From: Linyphia triangularis
Taxonomy: Eukaryota > Arthropoda > Arachnida > Araneae > Linyphiidae
Length of the DNA stretch: 64,000 nucleotides
Direction of reading: 5' to 3'
Assembly: GCA_963978545.1 (NCBI GenBank)
Contig: OZ021722.1
Coordinates: 109,502,442-109,566,441 of the forward strand
Shown: positions 45,367 through 56,547 of the stretch, piece after piece
Numbering within the stretch: the first letter of the stretch is position 1
How the letters are laid out: each line of letters begins with the position of its first letter
Notes under the pieces: model-generated
Database searches by the model: none
Told to the model about the DNA's origin: nothing
What the model saw: the letters and a program-made list of their open reading frames with translations, nothing else
Program-made: the position numbers and the translations under genes

Positions 45367-45374
45367 GTCCAAAC

Positions 45375-45917
45375 CATTTGTCAAGAACTAGTCTCTCTAA
45401 AACGAGAACGAAGCAAACATCACAACAATATAGAAGAAAAATTCAAGCAAATACAAAATATTATGATTAAGTTACACAGCTCAGGTGGTAATTTCGCCTG
45501 AAAAAACCTAGACCACGATAATTTGAGTTTGTTTTTTTATCTCCGTCTGCATCTCAAAGAAATTTCTACATCGAAATTAAAATATCAAATTTAAGTAAAA
45601 TAATATTTGTGAATCAAAACAAGGGGCGGCATTTGCATATATACTCTATTTACTAAAAGCCCGAAGCATTCGTATTCGTGGTAACAGTCAGCATGGGAAT
45701 GAAAACTATTTTTCATTTTTCTCCCTTCGCCTAATTCATTTACAGTTACTTTGCCGAGTTTTCTGATTCAATCAAGAAAGCTCTCAGCTAAAGAAAAGAA
45801 AGAGGTTTGAGGTTTCTTTTCGGAAACTTTCGCTACAGATAGCTAACTGTCGGTGTTTTCTTTGGTAAAAATATTTAGCCCAAAAACAGACACACGCAGA
45901 CACTAATACGAAAAAGA
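45375..45917. other. Unassigned stretch
   Basis: No gene or repeat recognised. Confidence 0.45.
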
Positions 45918-46435
45918 CTAGGGGTGTGGAACATAGCACAACTTTCAATTACGATATAATATTGGTTATTGCATTCAAATTTAGCCGACCAGACTGTGTA
46001 GTGGTTAGCGTGCTAGCTTCTAGACCGTGAGGTTGCGGGTTCGAGTCCCGTGTTAGGCATGGGTGTTTGTAAATGTATGTTGGCTTGTTTAATGACGAAT
46101 GTTTCGGCGCATTATAGCCCTAGTGTTGCTGACGGCGCCAGATAATCTGAAAACAACCAACCAACTAATATACGCCTGTATGATTTTGACTAACATCTAA
46201 ATGGTAGGTTCCATGGCCACCACTAACCAGCACACCAAATTTAAACATCGTAGGTCAATTTGTGCTGGATTTATGCTGACCACGTATACACTGAAAATTT
46301 TTTATACCACTTTTTTGAAATCTGGATATTTCAAAACGTAAATTAGTGCATAAAAAAAAATATATATATATAATTTTTTATTGAATGCTATACTTTCATC
46401 TCCCAATGTAAAGATATGAGTGATTGAAAATAAAA
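45918..46435 (-). repeat. Family A, reverse copy with internal gap and SINE
   Basis: ctaggggtgtggaacatagc at one end and gaatgctatactttcatctc at the other; the middle third is replaced by the S1 SINE and flanking loss. Confidence 0.68.
45984..46163 (+). mobile_element. tRNA-derived SINE, family S1
   Basis: gccgaccagactgtgtagtg head, B-box ggttcgagtcc, S1 body, aaacaaccaacc tail. No convincing target duplication, consistent with loss of flanking A sequence. Confidence 0.87.
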
Positions 46436-46757
46436 AAAATATTTTGCATTGTGACAGTCAGTGCCGATAAATATCCACATCAACACACATTTCTACTTCT
46501 ACTCATCAGACAACAAATTTGTTAATTGAAAATAAACTTGTACCGCTTGGTGACGATAAATAACCAAAAGTTGATGGTTGATGAAATATGATACCAAAAA
46601 TCTTATTAATTTGTACATTTATACAGTAGAATATCACTATAAGTTGGCAAATTTGACGAAACACTTAGTAAAACAATTTGTGGCACTCTTCCGTTTGCCG
46701 GATACCAATTGCGCAGTAGGGTGGACCGAAAAAACTTTTTTTCGAAATCGGTTTGGG

Positions 46758-46932
46758 TTGGTTGTTTTCAGATTATCTGGCGCAGTCAGCAACACGAGGG
46801 CTATAATGCGCCGAAACATTCGTCATTAGACAAGCCAACATACATTTACAAACACCCATGCCAACACGGGACTCGAACCCGCAACCTCGAGGTCTAGAAG
46901 CTAGCACGCTAACCACTATACCGTTTGGTCGG
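46758..46932 (-). mobile_element. tRNA-derived SINE, family S1
   Basis: Minus-strand S1 copy inserted in the first left-arm unit. Duplication cgaaatcggtttggg at 46743-46757 and 46933-46947. Confidence 0.94.
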
Positions 46933-47849
46933 CGAAATCGGTTTGGGAATAGTGCGGAAAAGTTGCCTAATGGGTCAAATAGAATACACACAAAATGTCG
47001 TCAATTTTGTTCAATATTTAGCTGCACCCATCTGGCACTGAAAATGTAAAAACTGAAAAAGAAGAAAAAAAAGAAGAAAAAAAAAAAAATCACTTCTAGG
47101 CCGTTTTTTGGAAAATTTTAAAACTTTTTTTTTAAAAACCGGCTTTGGTAGAGCATGGAATAGTTGCCTAATGTATCAGTTGGAACACACACAAAATTTC
47201 GTTCATTTTCTTCAAAATTTAGCCGCCCCCCTCTTGCTTTGAACAAAAATGTGCCTAAATGACGCAAAATCGTAACAGATTCGACGTTAGGGGAGATTAA
47301 AAATTGATTTTTCGAAATCGGTCTTGGAATAGCGTGAAAAAGTAACCTAATGGGTCAGTTAAAACGCAATAAAAATGTCGTCAATTTTGTTCAAATTCTA
47401 ACGGCGCCCCTAAGGCATTGAAAATGTCCAAAAACACACAACAAATGCACTTTAAGCCCTTTTTTGGAAATTATTTTTAAAAAATGGCATTGGAATAGCA
47501 TGGAATAGTTGCCTAATGTGCCAGTTAGAACACACAAAAAATTTGGTTATATAAGCAAAAAAGTGTCTAAATGTCAAAAAATCGTAAGATTGGACTTAAG
47601 GGTGGACCAATTTTTTTTTTTTTTAAATTGGTCTTGACATAGCATGGAAAAGTTACTTAATGGGTCGGTTAAAACACTCACACAATTTCGTCTATTTTGT
47701 TGAATATCTAGCCGCGTCCCTCTGGCATCAAAAATGTCCATAACATTAAAAAAATGCACTTATAAGCCATTTTTTGAACGATTATTTAAATTTTTTTAAA
47801 ACCAGCTTTTGTATAGCACAGAATGGTTGCAAAATGGGCCAGTTAGGAC

Positions 47850-47965
47850 ACACAAAAGTTTCCAATTCTTCAACTTTTGTACTCATTGTAAGCGGTGGTT
47901 GTGTTATGGTGTATTTCGACCAGTCGATGAGATCAATGTAATCAACGGTATTAGATTTGAGTGCA
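47850..47965 (-). pseudogene. Inverted duplicate of the captured coding fragment
   Basis: Read on the minus strand it encodes VDYIDLIDWSKYTIT then QPPLTM, matching the start of 48343-48650 with few changes (T(E/Q)PPLTM). It then diverges. The downstream part with the PCHTQ motif is absent here, so the arms captured unequal lengths. Confidence 0.65.
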
Positions 47966-48342
47966 GGAGGTTTGAAAAAGCGTATGTCTTCAGATTTCTT
48001 ATTCCTGATGTTCAGGATTCACCTCACTGCTAATTCCCAGATATGATATTGAGAATCCGTTAGCGTTGCCACTAGCATATTTTCCGGATGGGCAAAATAT
48101 GCATTGTTTGAAATTATTCTTGTCTGTAATTTTCTTGGTATGGTTAGGCAACTTCCTTGAAAGAAAAATCATTTTCCAGACATGTCTAGCCCTACCGTGA
48201 AATGTGGTTTTATTTTCATATCGAACTACATTGATGCATAAACCAGAATCACAAACTTTACGATTATATACGAAGCTCATCGGTTGGATTTTCGGTACCG
48301 ATATATATTATACATAGGTAAGCTTTTTCATGAACTACCGAA

Positions 48343-48650
48343 CTCAACTTTAATGCCGTTGATTACATTGATCTCATCGACTGGTCAAAGTACACCATAA
48401 CAGAACCACCACTTACAATGTATAGAGAAGATAAAGAATTGGAAGATATATGGCAAGAACAGGTTCCTATAAACCATTTGAGAAGTTTCCATGTCACACG
48501 CAAGCAGTCGAGAGATGTGTTAAACTCATATCTGAAGCTGTAACGAAAGTTTGTGGTGATGCTGCAAAAGACGGTTATATACGGGCTAAGATTCAAGCAA
48601 GAAGAGAACTTCCAACATTTGATAATAAGGGACAATACTATTCATTCTGA
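48343..48650 (+). pseudogene. Frameshifted fragment of an uncharacterised protein
   Basis: Frame 1 (48343 onward) reads LNFNAVDYIDLIDW.., then TITEPPLTM. Near 48473 the sequence shifts frame, and frame 2 continues KFPCHTQAVERCVKL, VCGDAAKDGYIRAKI, RELPTFDNK, ending at TGA (48648-48650). The blocks PCHTQAVER and a DG(Y/F)IRA segment followed by a short C-terminus resemble, from memory, the C-terminal part of an uncharacterised arthropod protein group. I cannot name a function. Upstream frames to about 48000 carry no recognisable extension. It lies just right of the palindrome centre, so the element appears to have copied part of a gene or of a larger element's own gene. A search would decide which. 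Confidence 0.6.
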
Positions 48651-49940
48651 AAACTACACTTTATAAGCATTTTATGCCTACTCTTTTTTACTTTATAATA
48701 TTTGAATTTCTCGATTTCTAAATATAAATAAGTATTATAATAGTAAATACACTTCTAATTTTTAATATACATATTTATTTTTGTGATTTTTGAAACACCA
48801 GGAGTAGCTAGATATGGAGCAACATTGACGACACTTTTATGTGGTTTCTAAGTGACCCATTCAAAGTACGCTGCTTTTCATCCTTATTTTTAAACTTTTA
48901 CTCAAAGGGGCGCCCCTAGATTCAGATCAAAATGGATGAAACTTTTTGTGTATGCTAAATGACCCATTTAGTAACCATTCCGTGCTATGCAAATGTTGGT
49001 TTTTAAAAAATTTAAGTAATCGCTCAAAAATTGGCTTAAAAGTGCATTGTTTGTATGTTATGGACATTTTTGATGCCAGAGGGACGCTGCTACATATTGA
49101 ACAAAATTGACGAAATTTTGTGAGTGTTTTAACCGACCAGTTAGGAAACTTTTCCAATCTATGTCAACACCGATTTAAAAAAAAAAAAAAATTGCTCCAC
49201 ACTAACGTCCAATCTTACGATTTTTCGACATTTAGACACTTTTTTGCTTATAGCAAGAGGGGAGCGGCTAAATATTGAGCAAAACGGACCAAATTTTGAG
49301 TGTGTTCTAACTGACACATTAGGCAACTATTCTATGCTATGTCAGTGCCATTTTTTAAAAACTATTTCCGAAAATTTCAAGAAAAATGGCTTAAAAGTGT
49401 ATTTTTTGTGTGTTTTTGGACATGTTCAATGCCAGAGGGGCGGGGCTAGAAAGTGAACAAAATTGACGAAACTGTTTGTGCGTTTTAACTGACCCATTAG
49501 GCAACTTTTTCACGCTATTCTAAGACTGATTTCGAAAAAACAATTTTATATTTCCCCTAACGTCGATTCTGTTACGATTTTGCGACATTTAGGCACATTT
49601 TTGTTCAAAGCAAGAGGGGCGAGGCTAAATATTGAGAAAAATTAACGAAATTTTGTGTGTGTTCCAACTGATACATTAGGCAACTATTCCATACTATACT
49701 AAAGCCAGTTTGTGAAAAAAATTTCCAAAATTTTCCAAAAAACGGCTTAAAAGTGATTTTTTTTTCACTTTTTACATTTTCAGTGTCGTAGGGGCGCGGC
49801 TAGATATTGAGCAAAATTGGCGAAATTTTGTGTGTGTTCTAATTGACTCATTAGGCAACTTTTCCGCACTATTCCCAAAACGATTTCAAAAAAAAAAAAA
49901 AAAAAATTTTTGCCCATTTTCGGCCTACCCTATTGCGCAG

Positions 49941-51345
49941 TTGCCGACAAGCCTAAATATTTACACTTTAAGTGAAGCCTAAATATATCGTGAAGCTTTC
50001 GTGTTTAAAATTTTTCATTGGAAGTATAAATGATTTTGAAGTTTGTTAGTTTGTATGAGTTAGGTGCGCAATTTGGCGGGTTTTATTGGGTACCCGGCTA
50101 ATGTAATAGATCTAAACTCGTTACCCAACATCCAAATTCTAAGCTAATATCTCTATTTGTAACCATGGTGTGCCCATACTTTTTTTATGTCAGCATAATC
50201 TTGGTTAAACTTTAACGCACTTTGGGTTGAGACATCGATTTAAATTTTATTCTAAGATTGTAGAGATCTTTAAACTGATACATGACACATGTCTATATTA
50301 TTTATAGATAAGTCATTACGAATTGTATTTGTAAAAGCCTCCCACTACATTAAATAGAGACATTAAACAAACAAAATATAAGCTGGAAAAATCAAATCGT
50401 AAAAAATCTAATCCTTATGCTTAGTAGTAAGGACATAAAACGTGTGGACTTATAAAACTTTATCGTCAGTCTAGGCAATAACGATTTTTCGGTAAATCTT
50501 CGATGGTACAGAACTTTAGAAAGACCGCGTTAAAAATATCGATCTATTCTTTAAAATGGAGCATTTTATTCCAGCATTAAAGATGACGACAAACATGAAC
50601 GATATCGGAAAATTCAATATTATTATAATATGAAGTTTTAAAACTGACATAAATGAGCATAATCCGGTACGAATACTTTTCAAAATTCAAAATGAAATCG
50701 CATACGGGGAAACAAGGAATGTGATGGAGCTATGATTATTTAGAGATGACATTTAAAACTGAGAATGACGAAATGGAAACGAAATGGAGGGAATAAGCGT
50801 CACCGAGAAATAAATATCCGAAACAATTTCGGGGAGAGGTATAGTCCCGATTTTCTGAATAATAATATTGGAAAAGGAATAATCCGAATATATTTCCGAG
50901 ATCTAGGATGTTAAAAATGAATCGTTTTCAGCCTTGGAACGGATTTCGCTCGAAAGTATTTGAGTGAAGTTTGTATTTTTGCGAATTTTTGTAAGTGCCA
51001 ATCTTTTGATTTTGAAATGTTTTATGAATGGATTGCAATAAATATTTTCCGTGGATGAACCTTGTAAATGCCGTTTGTACATAAAAGATATTTATAGAAA
51101 CAATTGACGTCAGATAAGAAAATACTACAGGGTTCCACTTCCTGCTTGCTAACGCTCGTCAATCCCTGTATGTATACTTCATTTAAATGTCGAAATTCTG
51201 CGGAATTGTGCCTATAAATTAGGAGGGATGAAATTGTGAAAAGTATTCAAACTATGAAATTTTCAATTCTCCTAGCAAAAACCACAATTAGTTGAAATCA
51301 ATCGGATTTATTAACATCTAAATACATTGTCTCTAACACCCTCCC
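49941..51345. other. Single-copy-looking AT-rich stretch
   Basis: No window repeat, gene or RNA gene recognised. Confidence 0.45.
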
Positions 51346-51598
51346 ATTGAGCGTCCAGGGAATGGCCAAAATTGTTCAGTTGTTTTCCCTGAAATAATTT
51401 TTAAATTATATTTCTGATTCTAATATATATTTAATTTAATTTATTTTTTAAGTCAATTTGTTTTAAATGGGTTTTAACTATCATCTATATTAAAAAAAAT
51501 ATTTTTGTTTAAATTTTATTTATAAATTTAAAAATTTTGTGTATTACTGGAAAAACTGGGAATAAAAGGACGAGATAATCCAGTACAGACGCTCTATG
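51346..51598. repeat. Dispersed repeat shared with 5022-5281
   Basis: ttgagcgtccagggaatggc, cagttgttttccctga and ctggaaaaactgggaataaa match the reverse complement of 5022-5281; ends gagttaa near 51603. Confidence 0.55.
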
Positions 51599-51602
51599 AG
51601 TT

Positions 51603-51776
51603 AAAAAGAAAAAAAAAAAAAAAATGGTGTCGAAAAAAGTCTGTTTGTAGGTGTATGTCTGTATGTACGTGTTCGTGTTCAATATAACTTCCGAACAAAT
51701 TGACCTAAGTTTTCATCAAAATCGCGCATGCGTATAAGGTTAAAATCATGAAAAGTCGCAAAAATATCATGTTTTG

Positions 51777-51809
<33 letters not shown>

Positions 51810-52262
51810 ATTTCTCTTTTGCTACGGCAGCATTTGCTATTAAACTGCTCTAATGGGTTTGATCAAAATCTCTGAGCTAACACCTTTTAAGGTGCTCTAA
51901 TCGTCCCCTTTTTCAAAATTCCCGTAGAAATGTGATAAAAGCGTAAAAGGTTGCAAACGAGTGCCTTTAACATAGAGCTCTCTGCCTTTGAGCATCGCCT
52001 ATCAATGATTGTCCTCTCTTGGTCGTGAAACAGAAAAAGTCAATGTAATATCTATCGAATGACATCACCAATTTCGCCATATGAGAGGTTTTTTACTAAA
52101 GAAATTACCCTTGTACAATTATTACCGAAAATCTCGTCGAACTGGTCATTTTTATTTAAATTAGTGAAAATATGAAAACGGTAAATAACACCATATTAAA
52201 TTTCAATGCAATGTCCAGTATTATAATGTAGATGAAAGTTGTGCGATGTTCCACACCCCTAT
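51603..52262 (+). repeat. Family A copy
   Basis: gtctgtttgtaggtgtatgt, tccgaacaaattgacctaag, an A-tract in place of part of the middle, then the tttaacatagagctctctgc and tagatgaaagttgtgcgatg blocks. Confidence 0.7.
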
Positions 52263-52513
52263 ATTTTTCGTATTAGTGTTTCCGTGTGTCTGTTATTGAG
52301 CTAAATATTTTCATACTTCTAATTTGAATAAAAACCAAAGAAATACATCAGTGAAAAAGGGAACCCCCCCCCCCACCGCCAAAAAAAAAAAACAAAAAAA
52401 AAAAACATAAACACAACATGAAATAAAAAATCCCAAAATTTCCTTTTTTTTATCATCCCTTTAATGTACTGAGCCTCTTAACATCTACACTAAAAAACAG
52501 TTCAAAAACTTAA

Positions 52514-53236
52514 GGTATACATATACAATTGAGATGATTTTCTTTAATTTTTAGGTTATAATTTCAAACTTTTTGGCAGTATATCAGAATTAAAAATGAT
52601 GCATTTTTATATATAAACTTTTTTTTCCGTCAATTTTTTAATCAGCTAATTGCAATTAAAGTGATTAATTAGGACGTTATTAGAACATATATAAATAAAC
52701 TTGTAATTAACTTAGAGGTATTATTTTTGTTGCAAATAAGAGATATTATATTGAAGCATGTTCCTATGGAGAATTTTGAATTTGGTTTCAATATTTATTT
52801 AATTATAAGTTTTAAAATAAAAAGTTTTAAAAAATACATAGTTTTTAACAAAAAATTAAGATTAAAATATGCACAAAAAAATTTGATTATAACAATATGT
52901 AATAGATTCTCCATAGAAAACACATTCACAACTATTTTCTAAAAAACAAAATTAGAATTTTGTAAATCGGACCATTTATTATGAAGTTATGACCATTGGC
53001 GTAAAGTCAAATAACATCAAAATGTCATTCTTCAGAAAACGCGTTTAAAGTTTACTACTCTAATGAACGTGATACAAAATAGGTTCACAAAACCTACTGT
53101 AATTTAAAAAGTAATTTGAGTCTCAGAAAGAAATTGGCATCATTTTAATGGTAATGAATTCAGGAATATTTTAAAAACAAAAAACAAAAACGCAGAATTG
53201 AGTCAAATTTCGCGATTCCTAATGTATATGTATACC
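52514..53236. mobile_element. TTAA-flanked 723-bp element
   Basis: TTAA (52510-52513), ggtatacatatacaattgag; aatgtatatgtatacc, TTAA (53237-53240). AT-rich interior, no transposase. The frame at 52727-52942 is in low-complexity sequence. Its ends resemble those of 58340-59062. Confidence 0.82.
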
Positions 53237-53359
53237 TTAAAGTTGATGTAGTAGGTATTTACGAAGTTACACATCACCCCGACTCTTTGAAGTCAGTCCA
53301 GAGACTGAACGCAAGAAAGCCCCTCTCAAAGATGCTTGTTTTTAGGGGAAAATGCAAGA

Positions 53360-53569
53360 AACGATAAATACTTCTTGATGTGCTTTCAGGCATATCCTCC
53401 AGGAACAACGAGAAAGAAAATTCGTCGTGTCACAATGCAGATGGACGAGAACGCTTCCATCACTATCAGTTATTGTTAGACAGCTAACAGAAGGCTCATC
53501 ACTAGAGTCAAGCTGCTCTATAAAAATGCAGGGACAAAGGAGTTTTGGTGTCTTTTGAGTTGTGTCTAA
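53360..53569 (-). CDS. Weak candidate internal exon, product unknown
   Basis: The minus-strand frame 53342-53584 lies in non-repetitive, less AT-rich sequence between two transposons. On that strand a cattttag acceptor-like site precedes acacaactc near 53569, and gtattt could be a donor near 53366. The peptide between includes LDSSDEPSVSCLTITDSDGS and VLVHLHCDTTN, acidic then mixed, with several cysteines. I recognise no family. A hAT element inserted only about 15 bp upstream of the putative acceptor. The frame may be chance. Confidence 0.2.
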
Positions 53570-53672
53570 AATGCATTTCAACATTTAGACCAGAGTTCGC
53601 CACTTAATTTTAGAGACGGGCCGTATGACGTATGTTGGAGCTTTTCGAGGGTCAGATACACAAAATATGTAT

Positions 53673-54133
53673 TGTTGCACAAATTGTCTGTATATATTGT
53701 AAATAGTGACGTATTATTTCAAAATTCTATTGTAATTTATTTTTATCTTATTTTATTTATTAATTAATAGCGATTATACAAGTTAGAAAAAGGTGGCAAC
53801 ACCTAAAGCAATCGAGAAGTTTCGAGATATTTCTTTTCTATGAATTGGCTGGAAATTTCGAGAATGTCTCACGCGCTTGTATATAAAAGACTGGAGAACG
53901 GGAAAGTTTTCAGATTGACTTTGGACTTCGAGGTGAGCTGATCGCTTTGTTTACTGGAGTGAGCTTGTATAATCGCTGTATTCGAAGTTGTTTTTGCTAA
54001 AGCTTGTGTTGAAGCTTGTGAGCGATTACACTGTTGCCTGTGGATAAATTTTGTGAGTTTTCTGAAGAGAGAATAAATATTTTTATACTGTAAAAACTGT
54101 GCCAACATTGCCTCAGCGGAAAAATTCATAACA
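53673..54133 (+). mobile_element. Solo LTR, probably Ty3/gypsy-type
   Basis: Starts tgttgcac and ends cataaca (TG...CA), flanked by gtat on both sides (53669-53672 and 54134-54137), a 4-bp duplication. It holds a tatataaaag TATA box (53880-53889) and an aataaa polyadenylation signal (54072-54077) in the order expected for U3-R-U5. No primer-binding site, gag or pol follows, so it is a solo LTR. The minus frame 53869-54129 is antisense to it. Confidence 0.72.
53880..53889 (+). promoter_or_regulatory. TATA box of the solo LTR
   Basis: tatataaaag about 190 bp upstream of the aataaa signal. Confidence 0.55.
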
Positions 54134-54769
54134 GTATCTTTAATTATTATCGATTTAATACTTTAAATCATATCTGAAAACAGGAAAAAATATTGATTTT
54201 TTTTTATATTAATGAAATTATAATTGATTTGTGATACTTTATTTTTTAAATAATTTAAAAAAAATAATAGTTTTCATTATTAGTAAAGAAAAGTCTAAAA
54301 AGGAAGTGAATCTATAGTTTTACAGACTTGACTTAACTTTTAATAAAAGTATTTAAACTTACTTCCAGATTACTCCGTTTTAATCGATATCAATTGTGAT
54401 GATCAAAAATAAATTATTTAAAAGAGATTTAGTGAAGTATTTAATCTTGATGAAAACCAGCTTGCTGAAAGCTTCTTATATTTTCTTCTGGCACATAGTG
54501 GAGAATTATGCTCTACATAGGTAACACATATTATTTCGGATAAACTATAATTATGTAAAAAAAAAATTCCATACCATGATTTTTTTTGTCTTCTGTGGAC
54601 AGAAAAACCTGTTGGCGGCCGCACAAAAATCCTGCCCGTGGACCACGTAGTGGCTAACGCTGATTTAGACATATGTTACCTTTTTAATAGAAGTAAGGCA
54701 GTAAAAATATATGGATACGCACCATTCCTTAAAAAACTAAATCATAACAATATAACTCATAAAAACAAA

Positions 54770-55235
54770 AAATGTTATCCTTTATATGCATTGCCCAATT
54801 TTTATATTCATTGACATAGAACCATTTTTGTTGCCAGCATGTATAATCGGTAAAACACGTTGCAGAATTTATTTATTAAAAACGAATGTGAATTCATACT
54901 CTCACATCCAAATATCTATTATTTATACTGATAAAAACGATTTTGGCAACAGGAAAGAGTTTCTTTAATGATCGGTTAAATGCTATTTCAGCGCGATTGG
55001 ATGACGGCAAGTTGGTTTATTATTATTCCGTAAATGCAACCTTTCAATGACAGTGACAGCTGCCAAAATTCGATAGAATCCATTCTCATCGACATCGAAT
55101 CTATCTGCTGAGTTTCAGTCCGATTGGATGACGGCAATGGGGTTACTTAGACTTCCGCAGATTCGCCCGCCATCAACATACACACCCACACACATACACA
55201 CAAAATCGAAATTAATATAAAGATTTTAAATATAT
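54770..55235 (+). repeat. Family R dispersed repeat
   Basis: tcctttatatgcattgccca to ttaatataaagattttaaat, with internal gatgacggcaa half-repeats; slightly shortened in the middle. Confidence 0.72.
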
Positions 55236-55239
55236 ATAT

Positions 55240-55737
55240 GAATACGCATCATTCCTTAAAAAAAAACCTAACCTATTAAAACAAAGTTTTTACTATAAAT
55301 TATGTATGTGCATTTCAAACTTTCATGTACAATTGCAATTTATTAAAAAAAATTTGAGCTCTGATCGTGTGTTTCACAACCCTAATTGTGGACTCAATAC
55401 GGAAAGCATATCTCCCTTTGTACTCCCGGACTCTCTGTATTTCATCTTCGCCAAACGCGTGTTTCTGGAAATTCATGAAACCTTACATGCTGTCATATAC
55501 AGTGATTTTCAAACTCTAAACAAAAGTAAAAGGAAAGAAAAGGATCAGTTTTAATTTTGTACATCAAGTATTTTAAAATAATAAATAATATAGACTTAAA
55601 AATTTACTCACAGATGTTGTTTCTCATGTTTGTATTTTTGATTTATTCATTGATATTACCTTTAACTCGTTTTTATAAGTAATAAAAGTTGGCAAAATGT
55701 GTATGACTCTCAATAACACAAATGTTTACATAGGGGC
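55240..55737. other. Unassigned stretch
   Basis: An 82-codon frame (55306-55554) has no recognisable domain; not called. Confidence 0.35.
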
Positions 55738-56157
55738 ATAGGGTAATGAAAGTATGGCACTAGATAAAAAAAAAAAAAAAAAAATTAAAAAATTGCATTT
55801 CCCTGAGCTTAGGAACATCCGAATTTCAAAAAAGTGGCCTAGAAAAAATGCCTGTCTGTGTGTATGTGGTCAGCATAACTCCCAAACAAATTGACCTACG
55901 ATGTTCAAGTTTGATGTACTGGCTAGTGGTAACCATGGGACTTACCATTAATGTTTTCTTTAAAATCACGCATGCGCTTAAGGTTGAAATCATGAAAAAA
56001 ACGTTTTTTTTTCAACAATTGCTAAAAAACGGCTCTAACGATTTTGATTGAAATCTCTGTGCTAATTGCCTCTGAAGGTGTTTTGATCTTCCCCTTCTTC
56101 GAAATTCCCGTACAAATGCGATAAAAGCGTAACAAATTGAAAAACGAGTGCTGTTAA

Positions 56158-56372
56158 CCCTTTGCACTCGAGGCCTTTTTTCGAGCGGAGGTACCAGGAA
56201 CTCGAAATGTTTCGCTGCATTTTTGGTTCGATCCGCGGTTACGGATCCACTGCATAGAAATTAAACACAGTCTATGGACTTGCAATCAATTTCCCCATCA
56301 AGCCTAGTGGTCCTCTCGAGTTGGGGAATGCAATCATGTGGCGCCTGAGAGACGCCGCTCGAACACAAAGGG
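56158..56372. mobile_element. piggyBac-like MITE, 215 bp
   Basis: TTAA (56154-56157), ccctttgcactcgaggc; gctcgaacacaaaggg, TTAA (56373-56376). Related to 21981-22184 in ends and inner ggcgcctgagagacgcc word. Confidence 0.85.
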
Positions 56373-56547
56373 TTAACACAGAGCACTCTGCCTTTGAACA
56401 TCCGCCATCAACAACTGATTTCCTTCTGTTCCTCTTACAAGAAAGGAAAAGGTAATGTCTATCGAATAACACCGCAATTTTCGCCATTTTAGCGTCTTTT
56501 TTTTTTTAACCATGTAAAAGTTATTACCAAAAATATTGGCAAACTAG

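Larger units (their letters stand above)
46717..49932. mobile_element. 3.2-kb palindromic hAT-like element with captured coding fragment
   Basis: 8-bp duplication ttgcgcag at 46709-46716 and 49933-49940. Terminal repeats tagggtggaccgaaaa and (inverted) tagggtaggccgaaaa; TAGGG fits the hAT end consensus. Each arm consists of about six diverged units of roughly 140-200 bp (landmarks: attaggcaact or gttgcctaatg; gaacaaaattgacgaaattt; gggcg). The arms meet around a centre (about 47850-48650) that contains a coding fragment, part of it present inverted in both arms. An S1 SINE lies in the left arm. No transposase recognised. Frames at 46578-49456 other than the one listed are by-products. Confidence 0.85.
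53591..54662. mobile_element. Non-autonomous hAT element containing a solo LTR
   Basis: 8-bp duplication atttagac at 53583-53590 and 54663-54670. Terminal repeats cagagttcgccact and (inverted) cagcgttagccact, with subterminal acgggc words on both sides. 1072 bp including a nested 461-bp LTR. No transposase; the frame at 54418-54672 is not one. Confidence 0.86.

Noticed and set aside
47999..48280. 93-codon minus-strand frame in the palindrome centre
   Set aside because: No recognisable motif; the opposite strand here leads into the captured fragment, and neither is convincing as coding.
54418..54672. hAT transposase remnant
   Set aside because: The frame includes the terminal repeat itself and shows no transposase motif.
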